DNA of 64,000 bases from Leucocoprinus leucothites. Its lineage: Eukaryota > Basidiomycota > Agaricomycetes > Agaricales > Agaricaceae. The stretch lies in contig JAACJO010000009.1 in assembly GCA_013368445.1 (NCBI GenBank), forward strand, positions 1,302,001 to 1,366,000. Direction: 5' to 3'. The position numbers and the translations under genes are program-made. Position 1 is the first letter of the stretch; every line of letters starts with the position of its first letter. The notes under the pieces were generated by a model. The model saw only the letters and a program-made list of their open reading frames with translations. It was not told the DNA's origin and searched no databases. Below are positions 33,008 through 45,080 of this stretch, in pieces.

Positions 33008-34883
33008 ATGTATTTCTCCAGAAAAAACATTTTAACCAAGGGCAAAAAGCCGCTTTATGCTGCTTCGAGGGTCCTCAATGCCTCTTCGGCACACGCCTCG
33101 TCAGCATTCACTCGATACTGGGCACATGGCACGAATAGGACGTCTGCATTGATGAGAACAGTCAGGGGCTCTGGATTCCGACGGGCATACTCGACGACGA
33201 AGCATGGGGCTGAGGGCGCATCATCGGGTGCGGCTGGTGGAGGAGGAGGTTTGCCGCCTGGGGCTGGTGTCCCCTTGTATCGTGCGTGCTACAGCTCAAT
33301 TTTGGCCGGTCCGTTTCACTCATATATAGCTCTATTGTGATAATGCCTGACAGGCAAGCTGATGTCTGCTTGGTCGGAGACGCCAACAAAGTGGTATCCC
33401 CTACCGCTAGCAGTAGGCGCTCTATTGCTGGTTGCCATTCAATACAGAAGAAAGTCAAAACGCGCATCGAAAGAAGTCGGGTTGGATGAAAACGGGCAAG
33501 AAATCATCAAACTCAAAGGTCCTTGGCAGGTGAGCATACCAGCTCTGCACATGTTATTCTATCTAATCTCAGAGAAATGGCTGACAGGTTCACGTTCTCG
33601 GCGCACTTCCTCTTCGAAACATGTCCCGCCTTTGGGGTTATATCAACTCTGTCGAACTTCCTATCTGGTTCCGTCCTTACGGCTTTAAACTCTACGCCTA
33701 CGCTTTCGGTTGCAACTTGGAAGAGGTCGAGTTCGATCTACCAACCTATATCTCCCTTGGCGATTTCTTCTATCGCAGACTCAAACCAGGATCACGGCCC
33801 GTGGCTGACGCCATTCTCGTATCACCTGCAGATGGGCGTATGCTCCATTTCGGCAAGGTTGACGTCAATGGAGATGGGTCTGGAGAACTGTTGGGTCCAG
33901 TGAGGGTTGAACAGGTCAAGGGAATTACATACTCGCTAGACGCACTGTTAGGCGTGGAACGGGCAAACAGCCCGGACAGTATCCTCGTGCACTTTCATAA
34001 CCCTGACTCGGAAACCATCAACCATCGAGAATTCGCCAACGTAAACGGCATCGAATATTCACTTGATCAACTCATTGGCTCGACTTCTACCAGCGGCACC
34101 TCCACACCCATCGACACAGGCAGTCCCGCCCCCTCTATCAATAAACCGCAAAAGTTCGGTGACCAGACCGACGCCAGCGTAGTAGACCTTGGCCGAGATG
34201 TTACAGAGACCCTCAAACACGATGCAAACGTCGCTCGTGAAATGGGTGTCAAACCCACCCTCGAACGTCGTCTTTCCACCGGGTCCGTAAAGTCCCTCCG
34301 ACCAGGTCACTCTCTCTTCTTTGCCGTCATCTACCTCGCACCAGGAGATTATCACCGGTTCCATTCTCCCGCCGCTTGGGTCGTCGAAAAGCGTCGTCAC
34401 TTTGTCGGAGAGTTATTCTCTGTCTCGCCGTACATTGCCAAACGCCTCGAAAACCTCTTTGTCCTCAATGAACGCGTCTCATTACTCGGGAGATGGAAAT
34501 ACGGGTTTTTCTCGATGGTGCCCGTCGGTGCTACGAATGTGGGATCGATCAAGGTTAATTTTGATAAGGATTTGAGAACGAATGAGAGAGGGCGGTTACC
34601 GCCTCTGGGGACTTATTCAGAGGCGGTGTATTCGATGGCGAGTCCGATACTTCGTGGACAGCCATTGGAGAGGGCTCAGGAGATGGGTGGGTTTTGTCTG
34701 GGGAGTACGATTGTGTTGGTGTTTGAGGCGCCGACGGAATTTGAGTTTGTGGTTGGTGCTGGAGAGAAAGTGAAGGTTGGACAGAGGTTGGGAGATATTC
34801 CGGAGAAGCTGAAGGGGCTTGAAGAGGAGGAGGATAAGCATTTGAACAAGGTGAATGCAGAGGTTAAGGTGAAGAAGGATTGA
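33008..34883 (+). CDS. PSD1: Phosphatidylserine decarboxylase, mitochondrial (Psd1 type)
   Basis: Converts phosphatidylserine to phosphatidylethanolamine in the inner mitochondrial membrane. The N-terminus (MYFSRKNILTKGKKPLYAAS, rich in Arg/Ser/Ala) fits a mitochondrial presequence; a Gly-rich linker and one membrane segment follow (YPLPLAVGALLLVAIQY). The enzyme domain has GYINSVELPIWFRPYGFKLY, LGDFFYRRLKPGSRPV, SPADGRMLHFG, the catalytic APGDYHRFHSPAAW, FFSMVPVGATNVGSI, and the autocleavage LGST motif in GGFCLGSTIVLVFEAP, where Ser becomes the pyruvoyl group of the alpha subunit. A 100-residue insert rich in Ser/Thr precedes the catalytic block, as in other fungi. Two introns, joining PLYR to KLMSAW and PWQ to VHVLGA. 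Intact. Confidence 0.94.
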
Positions 34884-35402
34884 GAACTGGTGATGTCTCT
34901 TGTGCTCAACCTCCCCACCTTTCACTGCTTGCTTGCATTTGATGACTTCAACGTCCATTTCTTGTTTTGCTTCACGATTTTTCTTGACGCTTTTGCCACA
35001 ATCATGAACATTTCTTCCACTTGCCAATTGATCATCGCCCCCTACCTTGACTTCCGGTCCCCCCCCTCCGCAACATCACGTATCCCCGCACGACAGTTAT
35101 GATAAAAAACGCGGTTTTCATTACATTTACACAAGCACAATTTACGATACATCTTTATCTTTTAAAATATGATTACCTGCAGCTCAACCTGCAATTCTTT
35201 TGTGGATTTTGGGGTGAATCGGAATTATATACTCGTAGAAAACTATACCACACTGCCCAAAAAGACGTGTCTCCACCATGGTGTGATACCTTTATCCTAC
35301 CTGTCGTCACCCCAACCCTCCTTCTCCCCCTCTGTATGAGATGATAATCCCTGCTACTGCTATCTCTGTCACCGCTCGGTGTCCTGCAAAGCTGGCTACT
35401 CT
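34884..35402. other. Intergenic, PSD1 3' side
   Basis: About 520 bases, AT-rich near 35100-35180; no gene seen. Ends where the F-box direct repeat begins. Confidence 0.4.
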
Positions 35403-36383
35403 TTTGAAGTCCATTAATGCTGTCATGCACGTGCGCGCGCGCAAGCACTGGCATAGAAAATGAAGGAGAAGAATTGCCTCGCAGTGCTCCCTTGCCTTCA
35501 GGACAATTGTTGGGGTCAAATGTTGGAATGGTTTTTCAAGAAATGCTGATAAAAGCATGGGGTGTATTTTGTGATCTAATCATGTTTTGGTATCTGCCTC
35601 CAACTCTTGGTTTTCTAAAATCGCCCGTCTCCATCGATCTGCTCGATCATTGAAGATCTCTGCTACAGAGTCTACGGAACCGGTGAAAAGCGTAGAGGGG
35701 GTAGATTTGAACGCGGCGTATTCCTTTCGACCCGCCCATCCGACAAAGCCTGCACCCGACCACAAATCATCTTGTCTGAATAATATCCGCTCTATGATGT
35801 CTCCCGCAGGATCTGAATAATAAAAAAGGAAGTTCCAAGTCCGTTCGTAGTACAAGATCGGGTTACCCCGATAAGAACTAACAATAACTTCAAAAACAGC
35901 CAAATTGGCGACAGCCGGCTCTTCGAGGAGGTCGGCGAGGGTAGGACCGGAGAAGTTGTATTCCAGTATAAGAGCTCGAAGGGAAATGGGGTTTGTTGAG
36001 AGGTAATCTCTGAGAGCACTGAAATAATTGGTCATCGAGCCCACCGGCCAGGTTGGGCGAAGACCCTCCCCGACCGCAAGTACCGTAAGCTTTGGTGCTT
36101 TTAGTGTGCCAAGAAAACGAAAGTTATCACGGTCTACAAAGAGGGAGAGAAACCGAAGATGGGGCAATGAGAGGGCAATGTCGAGAGGAGAGTTGAAATA
36201 AGAATATCCGTTCAAGATACCGCTTTGCAGCTGTAATAGCGCAGGTGTGTTCTGAAGGATGGAAATGATAGGAGCCATGAATAGTCCCGTGAAGGAGAGG
36301 CTAATGAGACGAGTGAAGTCAGTGATTGACCATGACCTGGGCGTGGGCCTCAAAAAAGGGCCCCCAATGTAGACGGTTGAGCG
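35403..36383. repeat. Direct repeat, left copy (F-box gene 3' part and flank)
   Basis: Near-identical to 45081-46060 in the same orientation, including about 180 bases of 3' flank with TGCTGTCATGCACGTGCGCG. Identity begins at TTGAAGTCC and stops after GGTTGAGCG; beyond both ends the sequences are unrelated. Confidence 0.92.
35580..36383 (-). pseudogene. 5'-truncated F-box/LRR-like gene copy
   Basis: C-terminal portion of the same protein as 45255-46652: shared segments include LSFTGLFMAPIISILQNTPA, LPHLRFLSLFVDRDNFRFLG, ALRDYLSTNPISLRALILEY and ERTWNFLFYYSD. The homology ends at 36383. The N-terminal F-box is missing and the upstream open frame (to about 36620: HLPVVADVPCVVSFFAQ) is unrelated sequence. 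Just inside the breakpoint the two copies differ by small indels, turning FFEAHAHAMINHYDFTRL into FLRPTPRSWSITDFTRL. A chimeric expressed gene starting in the unrelated part cannot be excluded, but a truncated duplicate is simpler. Confidence 0.7.
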
Positions 36384-36831
36384 CTGAGCAAAGAAAGAAA
36401 CTACGCAGGGTACATCGGCGACAACGGGAAGATGTTTACAAACAATAGCCCCAAGGATAAAGATCGATGGCTCAGGCAGGGGACCATTGTGGCTGAGAGC
36501 ATCCAAAGGCATCTTTGACCCACAGAACGGCGTGACGAGTAGGGCGGTCGTTGTTGACATTGTAAGCCTAGAGATTCTCGGATCATAAACTGTCTGATAC
36601 GATATCGCTATCCATATCACGCGTGTGTTTTAGGCGTGGCATGAATATCCTTTGGATGAAGTGAAACAGTAATATCAAGCTCAAAAATAACTCGGAGGGA
36701 TCAATGCCAGATGGCCTCAGTACTCGAAGCGAAGGCTCAGAAATGGGTACACTCAAGATGCTACTACCAAATAATTCGAAACCTAGACTCTGGCGAAGAA
36801 TGTAACGATATGGACCATCCACGTACCCCAA
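36384..36831. other. Unrelated sequence between truncated F-box copy and membrane protein gene
   Basis: About 450 bases. An open minus frame continues from the F-box copy up to 36620 but matches nothing I know. Holds the 3' UTR of the membrane protein gene. Confidence 0.35.
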
Positions 36832-38494
36832 CTAAATATGCGGAAATACCTCGGACCACTGGATGTCGCGGTATACACCATCGGGAAGGTTCCGCAAAGT
36901 AAAGAACGACAAAAAAATCATAACCAGACGAGCGAGGAAGTAAATACATCCACAAACCCCCACCGCATAGCACGACCAAATGCTGGAATTGGGAGTAGAC
37001 ACCCGCTCCGACTTAAGTGAGTTCGCCAGGAAGGGCCCAGTCATCTTTAGTAATTGATCTCCAAAAATGCCCACCACGAGTGGTCCAACCGTAATCACCA
37101 AAGCAGACACCCTCCAAAGCAGGCATTCAACCCAGGAAGGGAACGAGGCCGACCACTGTGACAAATGAATGCCACCAAATACGATCCCAACGGTAGCGAT
37201 CAAGAATGTTTGGTGGGTTCCTGCGTCCCCGGCCCCAGCGTGGAACATCGGTACTCGTGTCCTGCTCACCGCGACTAAAACTTCTTTGGTTCCAGATTTG
37301 ACAGGGTAGTGCCAGACCATTATGGTCTTTACAGCAGTACGCGTAATCCAGTGGATGAGTGTGAATAAAAACAAGAATGGGAGGGAAATGTAGAAGCAGA
37401 CACAGTGGAAGAAAGGGCTCGGGCCGATACTCTCGCACTTTTCCCGAAGACGCTTTTGCCATAGAGGCCAGGCAACTCGTGGAAAGCACCGGCTTTCTTT
37501 GTCAAATAGGTATTCCGAGGCGTCCTCTGTCTGACTCCCGTTACTCTTGTCAGCGATTGTAGGTAGAGGCTTCGGGGACTCAGGAAGAGTCGCGACAGGG
37601 TCTTGTTTGGGGGCTTGCTTCAATACGACCCTAATAGGAACCATAACTCCCTGCGGCTTATGCCACCAGATCCAGAAAACGAAAGCGTTTAACGCCGCAA
37701 AACCCAATGTGAAAACCTCCAAATCGGATAGGGGCAGGTGAGACCACCAGCGAGTGACACATTGAGCAACAAACCACGACGTCTGAACGACGACCGCTGA
37801 TTTGCTAAGAAGATCTCCTTTACTCTTGTCGCTGATCTCCTCTATGAATATTTGAGGGATATCGACTTCGCCCCTGTCAATCGACTGGACTAGCCGCTCA
37901 AAAGTGAGGACTTTGACCGGTTCTCCATCGTGGTATGCCATGAGGCCGCCCATCTGGACAAAGAATGCGTGTGTGAGGGTCCAACCTGGGGCTGGTGCCG
38001 GAGGGGGACTTTTGAACCACTGCTTGATCTGCGAAATGCATGAAACGGCCTCAGGATCAACTAAATGAAAATCAGTGACCTATTTCACTATTAGCGTATC
38101 AGGCTTCGAGAGCTCACTCACCGCCACCAAAGTACTTGTCATTAAACCTTTTTTTAGTCCTTTTAGCCACCGTCCGCTGCCGCAATGCCCAGAGTACGAT
38201 GAACTCTAGTGCAAGAATTGTAGCGTTCATCATGGTGATTCTCCTCCTGAATTTCTGGAACCCCGAGTCGTGAGGACCGGGAATATTAGGGTGAATAGCA
38301 ACCCAGGAGCAAGCAAATATGGTGGAGAGGCAAGCCCAAACAATCTGAGATGTTGTTCGATAGCGTACAAATTCGGGACCGTTAGGAACATCTCGAAGAA
38401 CGGGGTGGGAGAGATGAGGGTCCATGTTTGACTGGTTTACAGTCGGAGCACTGCTCGAGAGGGTAGAAAATACGAGTAGTAGGACAAAGGCCAT
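36832..38494 (-). CDS. Multi-pass membrane protein of unknown function, copy A
   Basis: Two exons. Exon 1 begins MAFVLLLVFSTLSSSAPTVN, a signal peptide, then YRTTSQIVWACLSTIFACSW and VAIHPNIPGPHDSGFQKFRR, with a second hydrophobic segment ILALEFIVLWALRQ. A 60-base intron joins GG to VDPEAVSCISQIKQWFKSPP. Exon 2 carries GWTLTHAFFVQMGGLMAYHD, LLSKSAVVVQTSWFVAQCVT, and at least four further hydrophobic segments (FTLGFAALNAFVFWIWW, FFHCVCFYISLPFLFLFTLI, VSALVITVGPLVVGIFG, YFLARLVMIFLSFF), ending SEVFPHI stop. Such proteins, with the 'R..WTCL.TIFACTWV..HPNIP' pattern, are to my knowledge numerous in Agaricomycetes and uncharacterised. The frame is open throughout, unlike the neighbouring POLE copy. 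A divergent second copy starts at 63236. Confidence 0.8.
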
Positions 38495-38976
38495 TATGCA
38501 CTGAACAAGGGGGCTTTGTCGGGAAGCTAGGAGCCTTTAAGGTCGATTGGTTGCGACGCCTCATGCCCGCCTCGATGGAATGCAGCCAGCGCTTGAGAAG
38601 ACGAGCCAGGTCCATGAATTGTATGTGTATGTAAAATAATCGTCAGAAACAGCTCGGAAGCAAGCGGGAACCGATAATGTACTGCTCCCGTCCGCACGCT
38701 TTCGGCCTGGCATTGACTGTCCTTTGATTCATCTAGCAATTGGCGCTCATTCATCTAGAGTCTAGAACAGTCAAGAACTCCAAGTGGAAACTGTGGTGTC
38801 TGCAGGCGCCAAAACCTGAGCTTCTAAGTTCATTCATCATGTTACATGGAAAAATTGAAAACATCTGTGGTTCGCGAGGCGAGTTCCTGATCCAGCGGCA
38901 TTAGGGAGAAAGAAAAAGAAAAGCGCCGATCACCGTCGAGCGGATGAATTTAGCTGAGCGTGACGTCGCGTGATTG

Positions 38977-38994
38977 ACGCGTCACACGACGCGT
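38977..38994. promoter_or_regulatory. Paired ACGCGT boxes upstream of POLE copy A
   Basis: ACGCGT at 38977-38982 and 38989-38994, 43 and 55 bases before the position of the lost start codon. The pair is conserved, inverted, at the intact copy. Confidence 0.55.
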
Positions 38995-39036
38995 CAAAGG
39001 GCAATTGCAGCCAAGGTGTGTTGGCTCAGATCCAGG

Positions 39037-42000
39037 ATAAGTCGCGGACGGGGCTCCTTTCGACTTTCTTCAAACCGAGGCAAACGAGGCTCAGGTGTTT
39101 GCTATAGCCACAGAGGTGCTGGATCATGGCGCGGAGGCAGAGGACGAGGGCGAGGGCGGGGCGGCAGCAATTCACTACCCAGCGATTCTCCAGCGATTAA
39201 ACGCGAAGACGATGGCACTTTACTCGAGGAAAGATTTGAAAAGATTGCACTCAATGGCGAGATAGACGAGAAGATGGGTTTTGCTCGGGTGCAGGAGGGT
39301 GCTAAGCGGGAAGGATGGCTGATAAATATGCGCCCGGTGAGTACCAGCACTTCTGTCTGCTCATTTGTAACTCATGTTCTGCAGACGCTCGTGAAAGATC
39401 CTGAGTGGCCATCCGGAAAGGCAACGGTCAATTTCTACTTCATTCAAGATGACAGGAATGTTCAAGTGTACATTTCAATATGAGCCGTATTTCTGTATCG
39501 CCTGCAAGGTCCGCTATTCGTCCTTCTCCGCTTCTCACATACTAATTCTAGTAGTTTGTGTCAGAAGCAGCTGTAGAAGATTGGCACCAAACGTGATGCG
39601 GTGGACGCTTACGCCGAGGTTACCAATGCGACAGCTGGTGGTGCCAGCATGGATATTGAATTCAAGGGCGAGCTCGGAGAGCAGTCGCTCAAGACGTCAG
39701 CTCGTGAGAGGGATCCCCGGGAGTGCATTATCGATGTTCGCGAGCATGACGTCCCCTACCACCTGCGCGTCGCAATGGACAACGAGATACGCGTAGGGTT
39801 GTGGTACGCAATGACATTTAACGAAGGTCAACCCAATTGCTCTTACATCGTCAAACGTGCCAAGCGTGCCGATCCAGTCGTTATGACTTTCGATATCGAA
39901 ACTACCAAAGCTCCTCTCAAATTCCATGACCAGGCGATCGACCAAGTCATGATAATTTTGTACATGATCGACGGTCAAGGCTGCCTCATCACTAATAGAG
40001 AGATCGTCAGCGAAGAAGATATTGATATTTCGAATATACACCCAAGGACAGCTATGAAGGACCATTTATAGTTTTCAACGAAGCCAACGAGGCAAGTGAT
40101 TAGTTTTTATGTCTGAATTCTCGTCTGACTTGTGGTTCAAGGCTGCCACTATACAACGTTCCTTTTCCCACATCCAAGAAGTGAAACCTACCGTTGTGGC
40201 CACATTCAACTGAGACTTTTTCGATTTGCCGTTCCTCGATGCCCGCACCAAAGTTAACGGTATCGACATGTACCTAGAAACTGGATTCGCTAAAGACTCT
40301 GAGAATGAATACAAGAGCAACAATGCCGCACATATGGACTGCTTCCGATGGGTGAAACGCGACTCGTATCTCCCTCAGGGAAGTCAGGCTTGAAAGCGGT
40401 TACAACTGCCAAGCTGGGCTACAATCCTATAGAATTGGACCCAGAGCTTATGACGCCGTGAGTGCATGATTCTAGATTTTAGATTTTAGATTGGTGTAGG
40501 TGCTAATTCTTCTTCTTTAGGTATGGTATGGAACAGCTTCAAGTACTTGCTCAGTATTCCGTTTCCGATGCCGTAGCAACTTATTATCTGTACATGAAAT
40601 ACGTGCATCCTTTCATCTTCTCCCTTTGTAACATCATTCCTCTCAACCCGGATGAAGTCTTGAGAAAGGGCAGTGGAACCCTTTGCAAAACTTTGCTTAT
40701 GGGTAAGTCATGACTGGCGTTTTTATGTTTTCCCTTTTCCATGGAATATCCAGGGTCGAAGCCTATCGAGGACACGTCATCATGCCAAACAGACATGGAG
40801 AGTCACACGGCAGCATGTACGAAGGCCATTTGCTTGCGTCGGAGACCTACGTCGGCGGTCACGTCGAAGCACTCGAAGCTGGGGTATTCTGTAGCGACAT
40901 CCCAACCGACTTCAAGATCGTGCCAGCAGCAGCTCAACAGCTCGTCGACGAATTGGACGCTGCTCTTCAATTTTGCATTGTTGAAGAATCGGAAGCCGAA
41001 CTTGAAGATGTAACCAATTATGACGAGGTCAAGGGGGATATACAGAACACTCTTGAAACTATGCGTGATAACCCGAGACATGTCGACAAACCCCTCATCT
41101 ACCACTTGGACGTCGCTGCCATGTACGCTAACATCATGTTGTCTAATTGCCTTCAACCCGATTCCATTAATCCGTCTGCGCTGTGTGCGATCATAACCGC
41201 CCAGGCAAGACCTGTGATCGTCGCTCAGAATGGGCGTGGAGAGGAGAATTCTTCCCTGCTCGTTGTGACGAGTTCAACATGATCAAACACGCACTTTAAC
41301 CAGGAGGACTTTCTACCAAAGAAACCAGGAGGTCCCAAACGCAAATTCGTCGACCTCTCACCTTCCGAACAAACGGCACTTCTCCACAAACGTCTCGGCG
41401 ACTACTCTCGTAAAGTCTACACTGAAACCAAAGACATCAAAGTCAAGAATCGTGAGGCCATTGTATGCCAAAAGGAGAACCCCTTCTACGTCGACACCGT
41501 CTGCCGTTTCCGAGATCGTCGTTGTGAATATTAAGGCCTTCTCAAAACATGGAAGAAAAAATCCGACGAATCAAAGAGGAAGATCGTCCTCTATGACTCT
41601 CTGCAGCTCGCACATAAACGCATTCTCAATTCTTTTCACGGCTACGTCATGCGTAAAGGCGCACGTTGGCATTCGATGGAGATGGCTGGGATAACGTGTT
41701 TAACAGGGTCGACAATCATTCAATTGGCTCGTGCGCTCGTTGAGCAAATTGGAAGGCCGCTCGAATTGGATACAGATGGAATTTGATGTATGCTTCCCGG
41801 TGTGTTCCCAGAGAATTTCAAGTTCAAGTTGAAGAATGGGAAGAGTATTGGGTTTTCGTATCCCTGTACGATGCTCAACCATCTTGTGCATGCCAAATTT
41901 ACGAATCATCAGTATCATCATCTGGATCCCGAGACTGGGGAGTATAAAGTCCACAGCGAGAATTCGATTTTCTTCGAGTTGGATGTGCCGTACAAGGCGA

Positions 42001-43744
42001 TGATTTTGTCGTCTTCGAAGGAGGAGGATAAGTTGTTGAAAATGCGGTATGCGGTATTTAATGATGATGGGTCATTGGTAGAGTCGAAAGGTTTCGAGGT
42101 CAAGCGGAGGGGAGAGTTGCAACTCACCAAGATTTTCCAGTCTCAGATTTTCGAAAAGTTTTTGTTGGGGAGCACGACGCAAGAATGGATTGCCCATCCG
42201 GCTTGGTTGCATAGGAGGATTTTGAAGACGACGGAGAAGTTTAAGCAGAATAAGGTGACGGATTTCTTCGGCAAGAAGAGCGATATGCCCGAGACGCAGG
42301 AAGAGACGCAGCAGGAGGAAACTCAGGCCTCTGAGCCGATGGATATAGAGGATGTTGGTGGTGAACAGGCACCGAAGGCGACCAGGATTAGAATTGCTGT
42401 GGTTAGGAAGAAGACCGTCCGTCAGCAGATGCCGCAAGAGGAGGATATGGAGGACCACCTTTACCGAGCTAGAACGGTGATTATTATGGCTTTATCGAGG
42501 CCCTGCGACCTCGCTGGAGGAAACAGAGAGATACGCATGGATGGAGGTGCCAGTGCCAGCGTTGGTGGTTCCAGCTTAGCAAACATCAACAAGCCATCCT
42601 TATTCAAAGGTGTCAAAGTACAAACACGAAATCGCTGGGATATCGTACAAATTCGATAAAGAGAGACACCTGACCGGTTCATCCTCTGGTTATCTATCGA
42701 CTCTGACCTTGTGTCGGTGCCAATTCGCATTTCACGGCAGTTTTATATCTATATGAAGACGCAGAAGGAGGATTTGTTTTTGCAGCGGCCAGGTATTTAT
42801 CAGCATGAGAAGGTGACGAGGAATTTGCCACACGAATTGCCTTGTGTTAATCTTCACAAGGTGACGGTTAGGGAGGATGTGTATCATGAGATTTGGGAGC
42901 ATTTTATTGATTTGATAAATGATCCGAATGTGGATGGGGTGTATGAGCAACAGGTAAGTTGTGACTAGGCTTTGAGATAGCATATACTGACGAAGGGGTG
43001 ATTGTGTTTAGGTTCCCTTGTTCTTCGGGCGATTCTGAAGTTGGGAAAAACGTGTTCTTCAGAAGGTCCAGCGCTTACTCTGACGAGAGCCCAGACTACG
43101 GGTTTCGAGCTCGAGCAGCTGGACTACTCCAGCCCCTCGGCTTCTCGCCAGCCGTACATAAGCGGTGGTTCCATGAAATACATTTTCCTATATCACGCTT
43201 GTTCTGCCAATGTGCCTCTGCACGTCTTCGCTGTCTTCTTGCCAGGGGGTTCAGTCAAATTGCGTATCGTCGACCCTGCTACTCGTCGCCAACCCATTCC
43301 ACGATTACAGGAACAATACGTGGATCAACTGCGGCAGTTCCGTGAACAATATGATGAACCCAAGTCGTACACTTATCCTGAAACGCTCGATATTTCCACC
43401 GCTTATCATAGTAATGACGTTTCGGCCCTTAAGGCAGTCTCGCGAGAGTTGGGCTTGTTGGAAGACAAGCCGTTTATTGTGGTCATTTCACCGAGCAAAG
43501 ATGACTCGTATTTCGACCAATATCTTCCGAATTTGTCGAAATTTCCTACCTTGTCAATGCCGAAAGCAAGAGCGCTGCATACCCTAGATATTTTCTCGTG
43601 GCAAATGCACGTCGCATGCAAGTTGATGACGCAGTACCTGACTATGAGGAGTTGGATTGAGTGGTTAATCACACTTGCGGATTATTATGATATCCCGATG
43701 GGTCATGTTGAAGGAGATCAAGCACTATATTGCATTGATGTCAA
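39037..43744 (+). pseudogene. DNA polymerase epsilon catalytic subunit, decayed and truncated copy
   Basis: Homologous to the POLE gene at 55644-62775 but clearly non-functional. The start ATG of the other copy is ATA at 39037-39039. A two-base loss breaks DDGGMFK to DDRNVQ near 39450. About 185 bases are missing at 39580. TGA at 40211-40213 replaces Gly of the exonuclease motif FNGDFFD. Motif A reads AAMYANIM instead of AAMYPNIM. A seven-base loss follows near 41170, an extra T at 41295-41297, TAA at 41532-41534, another loss near 41565, and TGA at 41784-41786 replaces Trp of DTDGIW next to the catalytic Asp residues. A segment of about 159 codons is absent at 42186. The 3' third is cut off at 43744 by a tRNA fragment, so the zinc-binding C-terminus is missing. 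Confidence 0.93.
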
Positions 43745-43839
43745 TACCCAGGATCAACCTAAGGACCTTCTGTGAACCATCCGGCTCATCGCTGGAGAAG
43801 GTGTTAGATAGACGCGATAACCAACTACGCTATCGACCC
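43745..43839 (-). pseudogene. tRNA-Val(AAC) pseudogene, 3'-truncated, at duplication breakpoint
   Basis: The minus strand repeats the tRNA-Val at 29622-29722: same acceptor 5' strand GGGTCGA, D-arm, anticodon loop CTAACA and 27-base intron with three changes. The anticodon stem is altered (TCTAT), the T-loop reads GTTGATC instead of TTCGAAC, and the acceptor 3' strand is missing, replaced by POLE sequence. No T-run terminator. It cannot make a tRNA. Confidence 0.88.
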
Positions 43840-45080
43840 ATTGACTAAATTTCAGCGTTTAATAACTCTACCGCTTTAACAGCGACCTACTTGCTGCACT
43901 CAACAAATTGGGAATCCGAAAACTTCGGGAATTCTTACGCCTCCCGCCCTCCGAGCCCCCCAGTGTAACCCTCGTCAAATAGTACCTAGTGCTTCAACCA
44001 TGCTTAGGCTGCATGGAGGACACTTATCATGAATATGCTGACTATGCAACCTACAGTTCCTGTTGTGATCATTCGTTCCTAGTAGAATAATGTGCTAATT
44101 CATTAAGGATCTCCCAACGGGGTATGCAGGATGGCTAGGGCTCACGCCTAACCGGCACAGTGGGACAGTAGTGGTTCACCTGGAGCCGAAGCAGGACGTT
44201 TGTGAAATCGTGATCAATCTGCTTGGTGCCGGATTTCTTGATATTGGTGAGGCCTGAGGTTCGTAACCCGAGCAATACATATATTGTATCTCCTACAATA
44301 AACTGGTGCTTTAGTTTTGATCGGAACTGTTACACTTAGTGTAAATATTCTACCCCTCGCACACATAGTCCAGGCATTATGTTTGTGGTTCATAGCCACC
44401 CGGGTAGTAGGAACCATCGAAAAAGGCCGGCTAATAGACCATGTCAAAGTCCCCTATATGTGGTACCACTGAGCATCGATCATCCTCAAGCGACCTATAT
44501 CCCCCACCGGGCTCCCCTCTCAGCTCTTAGTCAGTCATCGGCCCCACCCCGCCCAGCCAACGGCGTACACGGCCCTTGCTGAAAGCCCCATCGCACCCCA
44601 TGACAGCAATATAAAAGTCATTTTTCAGTCTGCTCAACTGGTGTGTACGCATCCGCTCTGGCCTAAGGTACTGCATTTCGTTCAAAAACACCTCCCGGAG
44701 CTGCGTCTGCTCCCACTCAAGCTTGTGCTCGAAATAAAGTTCATTGGGCCTCCCTCCCGTGTTCTTAGCATGTTTCTCCACCCCGGGGCATTCAGCGCGT
44801 GGGCGTCCGCAGAGGAACAAGGGAAGCGTGCATGCACGCCAGAGGGGTAGCGTCGAGACTCATTCCCAGTCGAGAATGCCTATTAATCGTCCAGACTCGT
44901 CCATGAGTAAATTTTGAGATGAGATATCGTTATCTCGGGGGCATCATCTGGCAGGGGAAGGAAGATTCGTGGAAGAAGCCTGCCGAGTGGTTTTGCGAGC
45001 GCTTGTATTACCTCTGCTTCTTCGCACTCATCATCATCATCTTCGTCGGTGGCAGCAGTAGTAGTGGCGGGTCTGTTAAG
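43840..45080. other. 1.2 kb without an assignable gene
   Basis: Between the tRNA fragment and the F-box repeat. A minus frame at 44527-44820 reads NTGGRPNELYFEHKLEWEQT and QLREVFLNEMQYLRPERMRT, which looks protein-like, but no family is recognised and there is no good start. It may be a gene remnant. Confidence 0.3.

Larger units (their letters stand above)
37726..43744. repeat. Inverted duplication, left arm (membrane protein + POLE)
   Basis: Reverse-complement match to 57383-64000. Gene order and divergent arrangement are the same in both arms. At 40521-40700 I count about 13 differences in 180 aligned bases. This arm is shorter because of deletions inside POLE. It ends at 43744 (after ATGTCAA), where a tRNA fragment begins. 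The distal end may lie beyond 37726, since the other arm is cut by the window edge. Confidence 0.92.

Noticed and set aside
41790..42659. 289-residue frame in the POLE pseudogene as an independent functional gene
   Set aside because: It starts just after a nonsense codon in the polymerase active-site motif, lacks any complete domain and contains a 159-codon deletion.
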